NCBI GenBank assembly: GCA_012798055.1
Contig: JAAZOA010000151.1
Coordinates: forward strand, 1 to 7,709
Length of the DNA: 7,709 nt
Source of the DNA: Syntrophomonadaceae bacterium
GTDB lineage: Bacteria; Bacillota; Syntrophomonadia; Syntrophomonadales; Syntrophomonadaceae
Direction of reading: 5' to 3'
Below, piece by piece: positions 1-6,032 of this stretch (within the stretch, counting starts at the first letter, position 1; each line of letters starts with the position of its first letter). The notes beneath the pieces are model-generated. The model saw only the letters and a program-made list of their open reading frames with translations, was not told the DNA's origin and made no database searches. Position numbers and translations under genes: made by a program.

Positions 1-131
1 TAGCCGGTGGACACCCCGAGGGCCGTATTCAAGAAGTAATACATGCCAGGGACCAGCAAGCCGATGAGAATACCCCCGAGCCACCAGGGCCATGGATCTA
101 TAAAGAAGAAATCATAGAGACTGGCACCCAT
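1..131 (-). CDS. YeeE/YedE family sulfur transporter, N-terminal fragment
   Basis: This frame starts at ATG 131-129 and stays open to the left edge, so only the first 43 codons are visible. The peptide begins MGASLYDFFFIDPWPWW and continues into a hydrophobic, glycine-rich stretch (GGILIGLLVPGMYYFLN) ending in ALGVSTG. That layout, a short aromatic N-terminus followed by a first membrane helix and a G-V-S-T-G turn, resembles YeeE/YedE (sulphur transport, DUF395) proteins, which carry thiosulfate or other sulfur species across the inner membrane. The ATG directly abuts the TAA of the upstream persulfide dioxygenase-rhodanese gene, and a near-consensus AGGCGGTGA lies at 144-136. The two are therefore almost certainly cotranscribed and translationally coupled. 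The family call rests on a short peptide plus context; another small membrane protein is possible. Confidence 0.7.
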   Translation of the reverse strand, partial: MGASLYDFFFIDPWPWWLGGILIGLLVPGMYYFLNTALGVSTG

Positions 132-1511
132 TTATTCACCGCCTTTGACGGTCGGGTAACCAGCATTTACCCAGGCACTGGTCCCACCGATGACATTGAT
201 CACGTCTTTTCTGCCGCTCAGGTTCAACATCAAACTCGCGGCCAAGAGTGAGCGGCTGCCGGTATTGCATATAAAAGCCACCGGCTTGCCTTCCAGCCAT
301 TCCCTATAGCGGTAACGTAAGTCGGGGGCAGGTGCATGGACAGCCTGGGGGATATGCTCTTCATCGTATTCGCTTTTCAACCGGGTATCTACCAGCACCA
401 ATTCACCGCTCTCCAGGCGTTCTTTGAGTTCCATGACTGATATGCTCTCCATGCGGGCGGTCTTGAGACCGCTGGCAGCCCAGGATTCCATACCACCCTC
501 CAGATAACCTGCAACATTGTCCAGGCCCACGCTACGCAGGCCGCGCAGGGCGCGGCTCAAATCCTCAGTGTCTTCCAGGACCAGCAGCAGCGGCAGATCG
601 GGGGGCAATACCCAACCAGAGAAGGTTGCATAATTGCCCTTCAGGCTCAAACCATAGGCGCCTGGTATATGAGCTGCGGTGAAAGGCAGCTGGTCGCGGG
701 TGTCTACCACCAGATGACCGGCTTCCACCAGCTGCAGGAACTCGAAAGGATTGTAGCCAACTGGCTGCTGCAGGGCAGACAGCAGGGCCGGGCCGCGGCG
801 ATTGATCTCGGAACAGCGGCTGAAATGATCCGGAGCTTCCGGCATGCCTTCCAGGAAAGAATTGATGAAAGCGTCCCGGGGATGGATGAGCAGGGCTTGA
901 TTGTACAGCCGCTCGGTACCGATCGTAGAAGACAATTTAGATGACAGGCTTTTGCCGCAAAGAGAACCCGCTCCATGGGCAGGGTAGACCTCCACCTGGT
1001 CACCGATCGTCTCAACCTTGCGCAGGCTGCCATACAGGTCGGCAGCTAATTCGTATTTTTTGTCCGGGAAAAGGTCGGGACGCCCTGCATCTCCGATCAG
1101 CAAGGTGTCACCAGTGAAAGCCAGGGCCGGGATAGGGCCCCGCTCCAAATCTGAAACCACATAGACAGCGCAGTCCGGTGTATGCCCCGGCGTATCGATC
1201 ATCTTGATCTGCAGGGTATCAATAGTGATCGTCTCGCCATCATCCAACCCATGATGATCATAGGCTGCATGAGCTTGCTTGGTAATGTAGATGGTGGCCC
1301 CGGTGCGATTGGCAAGTTCCATGTGTCCGGAGATAAAATCAGCATGCAGGTGTGTCTCGATAATGGAGGTGATTGGCAGGTTAAAGGAAGCGGCAATATC
1401 CAAATACTGCTGGATATCTCGGGCTGGATCGACCACGATGCATTCATGGCGGCCGCCGATGACATAGGAACAGTGGGCTAAACCAGGGATGTAGACCTGT
1501 TTGAATTCCAT
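132..1511 (-). CDS. CstB-like persulfide dioxygenase-rhodanese fusion (MBL fold plus two rhodanese domains)
   Basis: A 459-residue cytoplasmic protein. Residues 1-245 are a metallo-beta-lactamase fold of the ETHE1/persulfide dioxygenase type. They show THLHADF (H54, H56, D58), TPGH (H110), FTGD (D135) and PAHGAGSLCGK (H179, C185); by family knowledge H56, H110 and D135 are the likely mononuclear Fe(II) ligands. Residues about 255-350 are a rhodanese fold (VVDTRDQLPFTAAHIPGA) with no cysteine in its active loop, where LEDTED is found, so it is a degenerate domain. Residues about 357-455 are an intact rhodanese (LVDTRLKSEYDEEHIPQA) with the loop CNTGSRS and catalytic C415. This order and length match CstB-type enzymes, which oxidise persulfide and pass sulfane sulfur toward thiosulfate. 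ATG 1511 has a good GGGAGG site seven bases upstream. The next gene is a sulfur transporter, consistent with sulfide detoxification. Family confidence is high; the exact products are inference. Confidence 0.92.
   Translation of the reverse strand: MEFKQVYIPGLAHCSYVIGGRHECIVVDPARDIQQYLDIAASFNLPITSIIETHLHADFISGHMELANRTGATIYITKQAHAAYDHHGLDDGETITIDTLQIKMIDTPGHTPDCAVYVVSDLERGPIPALAFTGDTLLIGDAGRPDLFPDKKYELAADLYGSLRKVETIGDQVEVYPAHGAGSLCGKSLSSKLSSTIGTERLYNQALLIHPRDAFINSFLEGMPEAPDHFSRCSEINRRGPALLSALQQPVGYNPFEFLQLVEAGHLVVDTRDQLPFTAAHIPGAYGLSLKGNYATFSGWVLPPDLPLLLVLEDTEDLSRALRGLRSVGLDNVAGYLEGGMESWAASGLKTARMESISVMELKERLESGELVLVDTRLKSEYDEEHIPQAVHAPAPDLRYRYREWLEGKPVAFICNTGSRSLLAASLMLNLSGRKDVINVIGGTSAWVNAGYPTVKGGE
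136..144 (-). promoter_or_regulatory. Ribosome binding site of the YeeE-like gene, inside the preceding gene
   Basis: On the minus strand AGGCGGTGA, one mismatch from AGGAGGTGA, lies seven bases (from the AGGCGG core) before ATG 131. It is embedded in the last codons (KGG) of the preceding gene. It supports this start and translational coupling across the TAA-ATG junction. Confidence 0.65.
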
Positions 1512-1590
1512 ATTGTAACCTCCCTTTCGATTTACTGGAAATCTGTTACCGACCCATACTAAGGCCCAAAATAACAGCTGCAGGGCCGGC

Positions 1591-1604
1591 TGGTTTGCAA
1601 ACCA
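1591..1604. promoter_or_regulatory. 14-bp perfect palindrome TGGTTTGCAAACCA, candidate operator
   Basis: TGGTTTGCAAACCA is a perfect dyad lying 80 bp upstream of the persulfide dioxygenase start. Its half-site GTTTGC recurs at 1626-1631 and, inverted, at 1668-1673. This is what a dimeric repressor or activator site could look like. The regulator is not identifiable from the window. Confidence 0.45.
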
Positions 1605-1623
1605 AACTGATCAATCTGAATTC

Positions 1624-1675
1624 ACGTTTGCGTCCGGCCCATCTTGATATTTCCCATAAAATGCAAAGCAAACGT
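1624..1675. repeat. Inverted repeat ACGTTTGC ... GCAAACGT
   Basis: Perfect 8-bp arms at 1624-1631 and 1668-1675 are separated by 36 bp. They share the GTTTGC core with the palindrome at 1591-1604. The arrangement may mark further operator half-sites or a leader-RNA stem on the minus-strand transcript. Confidence 0.4.
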
Positions 1676-1740
1676 CAGGCGGGTACAACTATATTCTAAC
1701 ATTGAACGAGTGCGGATGTAATCACTCAACAGTAAATGCC

Positions 1741-1768
1741 ACCTGCAGTTGCTACCCTATTGCAGGTA
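1741..1768. promoter_or_regulatory. Inverted repeat ACCTGCA-N13-TGCAGGT with an overlapping TACC-N8-GGTA dyad
   Basis: Arms ACCTGCA (1741-1747) and TGCAGGT (1761-1767) are perfect. Overlapping them is TACCCTATTGCAGGTA (1753-1768), a TACC-N8-GGTA dyad. CsoR-family regulators, including the persulfide sensor CstR, bind TACC/GGTA-flanked dyads, and the adjacent gene is CstB-like. The match is short and partial, and no csoR/cstR gene is visible, so the link is inference. Confidence 0.35.
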
Positions 1769-1847
1769 CCATAGCACCGTCAGTATAGCAAAATTGGGAG
1801 ACTCATCTTTCGAAATGGCTTATCATTAGGATAGCAGTGGCCCAAGC

Positions 1848-1854
1848 GAGGTGA
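1848..1854 (+). promoter_or_regulatory. Ribosome binding site deciding ATG 1863
   Basis: GAGGTGA lies eight bases before ATG 1863. The alternative GTG start at 1851 sits inside this motif and has no suitable site of its own, so ATG 1863 is preferred. Confidence 0.75.
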
Positions 1855-1862
1855 ATATTTCT

Positions 1863-3149
1863 ATGTCTGTATCATGGGGGCAGGCTGTGTCCTGGTTGGT
1901 GTTACTGGCAGTTCTTTATAACCTGGTGACAGGCAGGGTAAGGTTCGATATCGGCGTCTTTGCCGGACTGGTGATTCTGGGCTTGTTGCGGGTCGCAGAA
2001 CCTCAGGAACTATTCAGTGGTTTTGCCAATCCAGCCCTGTTCACGGTAGCAGTAGTCCTGGTAATGAGTGCGGGTTTGGTTGAATCGGGCATCCTGACCG
2101 GCTTGGGCCAGGGCATTGCCCGCCGGCTGCAGGATCCCCGTCACCAGATTTTTGCCTTGTCTATGGTCACCGGCCTTTTGTCTACCCTTATGAACAACAT
2201 AGGAGCCATTGGGCTCATCCTGCCCACCGCTCAGAGGATGGCCTCCCGGGCTCAACTTGACAAGGGGATTTACGGTATGCCCCTGGTTTATGCCTGCATA
2301 CTGGGCGGGTCCATCACCTTGATAGGCACATCTGGCAACATCATCGTTGCCTCCTTCCGCCGGCAGGCCCTGGGGGAGCCTTTTCGCATGTTCGACTTCG
2401 CGCCCCACGGTCTAGCCATGGCGGGAGCAGGGCTTATATTATGGTTGATTAGCTACTTAGCTGGTTCGCTGAAGAAGATCGAAGATATGAACCGGAAGAA
2501 TGCTGGAACAGAAGAAATGCCCTTTGATCTGCCACCGTCCAGCGGCTCACCCCGCACCAGGAAAAACACTGCTATTGTACTGGTAACTATGATTCCGGTG
2601 GTATTTTTGGCCAGTTGGGGATTGATCCATCCTGCGGTTGGGTTTTCACTGGTGGTGCTCATCATGATGGCTGCCGGGATCCTGAAATACGAGCAGGCTC
2701 TTGAGTCACTTAACTTGCCAGTGATAATCTTCATTGGCTGCATGTTGAGCCTGACCCAAATACTCCAATCCAACGGAGCCTTGGCATTGCTTATCACTCC
2801 CCTGCACAATTCGATTCAGGTTTTACCACCCTTCTGGCTGGTATTCACTCTGGTAGCTTTTACCGCCCTGTTGGCTAATATTCTCGACAATTCGGTGGCA
2901 GCCGTAATGATGGCCCCTAGTGTGACCCTGCTTTACCAGTCGGGTGGAATGAATTTGGGCCTGGATGCAATGTTAATGGCGGTTGCGGCTGGAGCTAGCC
3001 TGGGGATCGTGGTGCCTTCCCATCAGGTCACCTTGGTAGCCATGTTGGCCACCGGATTCTCACCCCAGAGCTTTATGAAAAGCGGAGCAGTAATATGCTG
3101 TTTCGCCATGCTGGCAGCAGCCCTGGTTATAACCCGGGTTTGGGCTTAA
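1863..3149 (+). CDS. SLC13-type anion permease (short form, no TrkA-C domains)
   Basis: From ATG 1863 the product is a 428-residue polytopic inner-membrane protein with about ten or more hydrophobic segments. It shows the two-fold pseudo-repeat of the divalent anion:sodium symporter (SLC13/CitT, ion transporter) superfamily. The first half has a hairpin MNNIGAIGLILPTA (about 110-123) followed by TLIGTSGNIIV (about 152-162). The second half has NILDNSVAAVMMAP (about 339-352) followed by VVPSHQVTLVAM (about 383-394). A hydrophilic linker at about 202-236 joins the halves, at the place where larger bacterial SLC13 homologues carry cytoplasmic TrkA-C domains. Family members move sulfate, dicarboxylates or related anions; the substrate here is unknown. 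Divergence from a persulfide dioxygenase operon suggests a sulfur oxyanion. The stop lies 10 bp from that of the convergent iron transporter gene. Confidence 0.85.
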   Translation: MSVSWGQAVSWLVLLAVLYNLVTGRVRFDIGVFAGLVILGLLRVAEPQELFSGFANPALFTVAVVLVMSAGLVESGILTGLGQGIARRLQDPRHQIFALSMVTGLLSTLMNNIGAIGLILPTAQRMASRAQLDKGIYGMPLVYACILGGSITLIGTSGNIIVASFRRQALGEPFRMFDFAPHGLAMAGAGLILWLISYLAGSLKKIEDMNRKNAGTEEMPFDLPPSSGSPRTRKNTAIVLVTMIPVVFLASWGLIHPAVGFSLVVLIMMAAGILKYEQALESLNLPVIIFIGCMLSLTQILQSNGALALLITPLHNSIQVLPPFWLVFTLVAFTALLANILDNSVAAVMMAPSVTLLYQSGGMNLGLDAMLMAVAAGASLGIVVPSHQVTLVAMLATGFSPQSFMKSGAVICCFAMLAAALVITRVWA

Positions 3150-3159
3150 ACAAGTAGAT

Positions 3160-4026
3160 CTATATGTCTATCCCGAAGATGTTCTTCACCAGGATACTGA
3201 CCAAGAACGATGCCGCGGCAACTCCCAGGCTTATTGCCGCCATTTCCAGGAAACGTTCCCTGAAATCCAAATCCTTAGCCACTGCCACATAGAAGTTGAA
3301 GATGAAAATGACCAGCAGCACCAACACCAGGGTCACCACCAGGCTGACATACGGAGCCTGGATCAGCAGGTAGGGCAGGATCAACAGAACTACAGTGACC
3401 ACGTAGGCCGCACCGGTATACATAGCTGATTTGATTGATTCGCCGGTACTGGAGTCCTGTTTGCTGGAAAGGTAGCCGGCCGCAGCCATGGAAAAGGAAG
3501 CCGCGATGCCGGTTATCAGCCCGGTCAGGGCTATCAACCGGGAATTCTGAAAAGCGAAAGTGTAGCCGGCCAGAGCCCCGGTCAATTCCACCAGGGCATC
3601 GTTCAGCCCCAGGACGATAGCTCCCAGGTAACGCAGCCTCTCCTCATCGATCATCGCGATCAGTTCGGTCTCGTGTCGCTCCTCATCCTGGAGGACGGTC
3701 CAGAAGTCAGGGTCTTGGCCGCCCAGTTCCCGGTATTTGTCGATAGCCTGGCCTTCGTCCCGCTCCAGAAGCTTGATCCCGAAGGTCAGGCCCAGCACCA
3801 CGCTGATCAGGTAATAAAACCAGACCTTGAAGCGGGATGGTTCCACTTCCACTTCGGTTTTATACTTCAACAACCGATAATGTTTGATCTCATCTGCAGC
3901 GATTGCCCGCAAGATACCTTGGTTTTCGGGCGATTTCACTTTTTCGGCCAGGCGCAGGTATATATGGTGCGCGCTGATCTCATTTTCCTGCTCCCTGACC
4001 AGTGCCGACAGGTAATGATCATCCAA
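3160..4026 (-). CDS. Ferritin-like/VIT1 fusion iron transporter (Er-VIT1, MbfA-like)
   Basis: A 288-residue protein with a ferritin-like N-terminal domain (about 1-130) joined to a VIT1/CCC1 membrane domain. The cytoplasmic domain has the expected di-iron pattern: a first helix with EQENE (E12-E16), DEIKH (E46, H49), ERDEG (E88-E91) and DEERH (E115, H118). The membrane part begins with the family signature LGAIVLGLNDALVELTGALAGYTFAF (about 134-159). It continues with helices near 163-186, 202-222, 226-250 and 260-280. Homologous MbfA-type proteins bind iron and export it, or protect against iron plus peroxide stress. The start is TTG 4026, because TAG lies two codons upstream and no in-frame ATG is near; the GAGGAGG at 4043-4037 supports it. 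It sits 57 bp after the metallopeptidase gene, probably in one transcript. Confidence 0.9.
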   Translation of the reverse strand: MDDHYLSALVREQENEISAHHIYLRLAEKVKSPENQGILRAIAADEIKHYRLLKYKTEVEVEPSRFKVWFYYLISVVLGLTFGIKLLERDEGQAIDKYRELGGQDPDFWTVLQDEERHETELIAMIDEERLRYLGAIVLGLNDALVELTGALAGYTFAFQNSRLIALTGLITGIAASFSMAAAGYLSSKQDSSTGESIKSAMYTGAAYVVTVVLLILPYLLIQAPYVSLVVTLVLVLLVIFIFNFYVAVAKDLDFRERFLEMAAISLGVAAASFLVSILVKNIFGIDI

Positions 4027-4036
4027 CTGCTATCAT

Positions 4037-4043
4037 CCTCCTC
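4037..4043 (-). promoter_or_regulatory. Ribosome binding site supporting a TTG start
   Basis: Minus-strand GAGGAGG is ten bases before TTG 4026. The ATG that overlaps it (4037-4035) opens a frame that stops after five codons. The rare TTG is therefore the likely start of the iron transporter. Confidence 0.65.
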
Positions 4044-4083
4044 ATTTGAAATATGGGGGATCCATGGCCGGGGGCCGGAAAGG

Positions 4084-4923
4084 TTACAAATATCTGGCGC
4101 TGAAAGTATCTCCGCCGGTCATGCTGCCGGACTGGTAGCCTTTGTAGAACCAGCGCTGCCGCTGCTGGGAAGTACCGTGGGTGAAGCTGTCCGGCACCAC
4201 ATAGCCCTGGGAGCGCTTCTGGATGCGGTCATCGCCCACGGCGCTGGCGGCGTTCATGGCTTCCTCCAGATCCCCCGGCTCCAAGAGCTGCATGCGGTTG
4301 GCATAATGGGCCCAAACCCCGGCATAGTAGTCGGCTTGCAGTTCCAGGCGCACCGACAGGTCGTTGAACTGGGTTTGGCTCACCTGGGAACGCATGGCAT
4401 TCACCTGTTCCAGCACCCCCAACTGGTTCTGGACATGGTGGCCCACTTCATGGGCTATGACATAGGCCTGGGCGAAGTCCCCCGAAGCCTGGAGCTGTTT
4501 TTCCATATCGCTGAAGAAACTGAGGTCCAGGTATATCTTCTGGTCTCCGGAACAATAGAAGGGCCCGGTGGATGAACCAGCCACCCCGCAGGCGGATTGT
4601 ACGCTGCCGGAGAACAACACCAGGGTGGGATAAAGGTATGTGAGACCCTGCTGGCGGAACAGCTGGGTCCAGGTATCCTCCGTCTCCGCCAGGACCACCG
4701 CGGCAAATTCCGCCATCTCTTTCTCCTCGGGAGTTTCCTGATAGGTGGAGGTCTTGCCGGTGTTGAGTTGGGACTGGTTGACAATATCGGCCGGATTTCC
4801 TCCCAACAGCAGGTACAGCAGCAGGATAACGATGGTGCCTATCCCCCCGCCGATGACTCCCTTGGCTGACATGCCCCGGCGGTCCTCAACATTGGTGCTG
4901 GCTCTTCTTCCTTTCCATTCCAT
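4084..4923 (-). CDS. Membrane-anchored neutral zinc metallopeptidase (YpfJ-like, PF04228 type)
   Basis: A 279-residue protein beginning with a basic segment (MEWKGRRAS) and one membrane helix at about 23-41 (VIGGGIGTIVILLLYLLLGG). This anchors a peptidase domain likely exposed outside the membrane. The zinc motif is HEVGHH (H158, E159, H162), followed downstream by ELQADYYAG (E194, D198), which probably supplies the third ligand as in gluzincin-like sites. Other family hallmarks are ACG...FYC (C112 and C124, possibly a disulfide), KIYLDLSFF (129-137) and the C-terminal SFTHGTSQQRQRWF (246-259). Length and motif order match the putative neutral zinc metallopeptidase family, whose substrate is not known. 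ATG 4923 has GAGGAGG seven bases upstream. A TATAAT box at 4957-4952 may give it its own promoter within the esterase-to-iron-transporter cluster. Confidence 0.92.
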   Translation of the reverse strand: MEWKGRRASTNVEDRRGMSAKGVIGGGIGTIVILLLYLLLGGNPADIVNQSQLNTGKTSTYQETPEEKEMAEFAAVVLAETEDTWTQLFRQQGLTYLYPTLVLFSGSVQSACGVAGSSTGPFYCSGDQKIYLDLSFFSDMEKQLQASGDFAQAYVIAHEVGHHVQNQLGVLEQVNAMRSQVSQTQFNDLSVRLELQADYYAGVWAHYANRMQLLEPGDLEEAMNAASAVGDDRIQKRSQGYVVPDSFTHGTSQQRQRWFYKGYQSGSMTGGDTFSARYL

Positions 4924-4951
4924 ATTATTACCTCCTCGGACAGCCTAGTTG

Positions 4952-4957
4952 ATTATA
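4952..4957 (-). promoter_or_regulatory. Candidate -10 box TATAAT for the metallopeptidase gene
   Basis: A perfect TATAAT occurs on the minus strand 28 bp before ATG 4923, in the 74-bp gap after the esterase gene. The hexamer 17 bp upstream (GCTGGC) is a poor -35 match, so this is a weak or activator-dependent promoter at best. Confidence 0.35.
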
Positions 4958-4997
4958 TTTTACCACTGCCAGCAGCCAGCCGGTCGATGTAGCGGGA

Positions 4998-5936
4998 TTA
5001 TCCGTTCTGCAGTCGCAATTGGGTCCTGATGAATTTGGAGATGTCCTCCAGGGCCGCTTCGGCTTCCGGAAACAGGGGAGCCATGGCTGGATAACAATGG
5101 AACAAACCCTGGCCCACCACCAGCCGCGTATTTACCCCGACCGCTTCAGCTTTGGCAGCGAAGCGGACCGCGTCGTCCCGTAAGGTCTCGTTGCCCCCGG
5201 CATAAATGAGCAGGGGAGGCAGACCATGCAAATCACCGAACAGGGGGGAAAGATACGGTGTCCTGAGGTCGGCTCCCCCGGCGTAATGCCTGGCACAGGC
5301 CGGACCCATCCCCTCCGGTGACAGGCATAGTCTGGCATTGCTGGCATAAGATTCACCTGAGCAGGTATGGTCGGTCACCGGTGACAAGACCGCGGCTCCA
5401 GCCGGCAGGGGTACCTTCTTGTCACGCAGGGCCAAGAGGGTACCCAGGGCGAGGCCGGCGCCAGCCGAGTCGCCGGCAAAAACGATGTTTTGCGGGAAAA
5501 TCCCCTGCACCAGCAACCAACCGTAGGCAGCCAGGGCATCATCCAGAGCAGCCGGATAAGGATTCTCCGGAGCCAGCCGGTATTCGAACAACAGGGCTGG
5601 TATACCGCTCTTCCCCGCAAATTTGGCCACTATGCCCCGGTGAGCTTGGCAGGTTCCAGATACGTAGCCTCCTCCGTGGAAGTACAGGATTGCCTGCTCC
5701 CGGCTCGTCCCGGCTGGACTTATCCACTCCCCCTTCATCCTGCCGATGGCTACGGATTCCACTACGATCCCCTCCGGGATTTTGCCGAACCTGGCTGCAC
5801 CGCTTTCCACATCCTGGCGGAAGCGCTCTATCGCTTCGAAGCTATCCCAGTCGGTCTTTTCATGTTTCGGACGCAGGCGCAGCAGATTGCGGTTCTGCAT
5901 AAGAAACAGCCACATCCGTGCTTTCCAGCTCAGCAT
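4998..5936 (-). CDS. Alpha/beta hydrolase esterase of the hormone-sensitive lipase (HSL) family
   Basis: A 312-residue protein without a signal peptide, probably cytoplasmic. It shows the HSL-family (family IV, Abhydrolase_3) oxyanion motif YFHGGGYVSG (HGGG at 87-90), then EYRLAPENPYPAALDDA (118-134). The nucleophile elbow GDSAG has S157. An acid region GGNETLRDD (247-255) follows, and the catalytic base H280 lies in GLFHCYP. Aligned on the usual DPLRDE acid motif, the catalytic Asp position holds Glu (E250), with D254/D255 as alternatives. These enzymes hydrolyse short- to medium-chain esters or lactones; the natural substrate is unknown. GGAAGGA at 5952-5946 precedes ATG 5936 by nine bases. 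A second ATG at 5940 opens only a 26-codon overlapping frame. The gene heads the minus-strand cluster with the metallopeptidase and iron transporter; the functional link is unclear. Confidence 0.92.
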   Translation of the reverse strand: MLSWKARMWLFLMQNRNLLRLRPKHEKTDWDSFEAIERFRQDVESGAARFGKIPEGIVVESVAIGRMKGEWISPAGTSREQAILYFHGGGYVSGTCQAHRGIVAKFAGKSGIPALLFEYRLAPENPYPAALDDALAAYGWLLVQGIFPQNIVFAGDSAGAGLALGTLLALRDKKVPLPAGAAVLSPVTDHTCSGESYASNARLCLSPEGMGPACARHYAGGADLRTPYLSPLFGDLHGLPPLLIYAGGNETLRDDAVRFAAKAEAVGVNTRLVVGQGLFHCYPAMAPLFPEAEAALEDISKFIRTQLRLQNG

Positions 5937-6009
5937 ACATAATCATCCTTCCGTTACTATAGTCATGACTTTTAACTCCACTCGGTTCGCCGATCCGCAC
6001 ACACCGCCC

Positions 6010-6032
6010 TTTAACCATCGCTTTTGGTTAAA
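6010..6032. promoter_or_regulatory. Inverted repeat TTTAACC-N9-GGTTAAA, candidate operator
   Basis: Perfect 7-bp arms lie at 6010-6016 and 6026-6032. The right arm touches the candidate minus-strand -10 box of the esterase promoter. The repeat also covers TTTAAC (6010-6015), a weak -35 placed 17 bp from a plus-strand TATAAT (6033-6038). A protein bound here could control both divergent genes. Confidence 0.45.

Larger units (their letters stand above)
1512..1862. other. Divergent intergenic control region between the sulfur operon and the permease
   Basis: No open frame of interest lies here. The stretch holds the ribosome binding site of the minus-strand gene (GGGAGG, 1524-1519) and that of the plus-strand gene (1848-1854). 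Between them are several inverted repeats: TGGTTTGCAAACCA at 1591-1604; GGGCCGG (1583-1589) against CCGGCCC (1634-1640); ACGTTTGC (1624-1631) against GCAAACGT (1668-1675); and ACCTGCA (1741-1747) against TGCAGGT (1761-1767). No promoter is convincing. Weak candidates are minus-strand TTGAGT (1729-1724) with TTCAAT (1706-1701) at 17-bp spacing, minus-strand TAGAAT (1698-1693), and plus-strand TTGCAG (1760-1765) with TATAGC (1784-1789) at 18-bp spacing. The 5' leader of the minus-strand gene could be long and structured. Confidence 0.6.

Noticed and set aside
1605..1660. Possible FNR-like TTGAT half-sites near the persulfide dioxygenase promoter
   Set aside because: No position pairs TTGAT with ATCAA at four-base spacing; only single half-sites occur.
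1512..1700. A known riboswitch class in the long leader of the persulfide dioxygenase gene
   Set aside because: The leader contains inverted repeats but I recognise no conserved core of a described class, and no clear terminator helix with a U-tract precedes the gene.
1851..1862. GTG 1851 as the permease start
   Set aside because: The GTG is part of the GAGGTGA ribosome binding site for ATG 1863 and has no site of its own.
4027..4083. GC-rich stretch between metallopeptidase and iron transporter as a terminator
   Set aside because: Runs of G and C (for example GGCCGGGGGCCGG) could pair, but the stem is ambiguous and no U-tract follows on the minus strand, so readthrough is expected.
3673..4575. 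A 300-codon open frame on the plus strand
   Set aside because: It lies antisense across two well-supported minus-strand genes with full family motifs, and its translation resembles no family; it is a shadow of GC-rich coding sequence.
5860..5940. A 26-codon minus-strand frame from ATG 5940 overlapping the esterase start
   Set aside because: It shares the esterase ribosome binding site but is very short and uninformative; a leader peptide cannot be supported from one sequence.
5318..5942. Plus-strand open frames of 150-194 codons opposite the esterase
   Set aside because: The opposite strand encodes a complete catalytic triad protein; the antisense translations are rich in Arg, Pro and Ser and show no domain.
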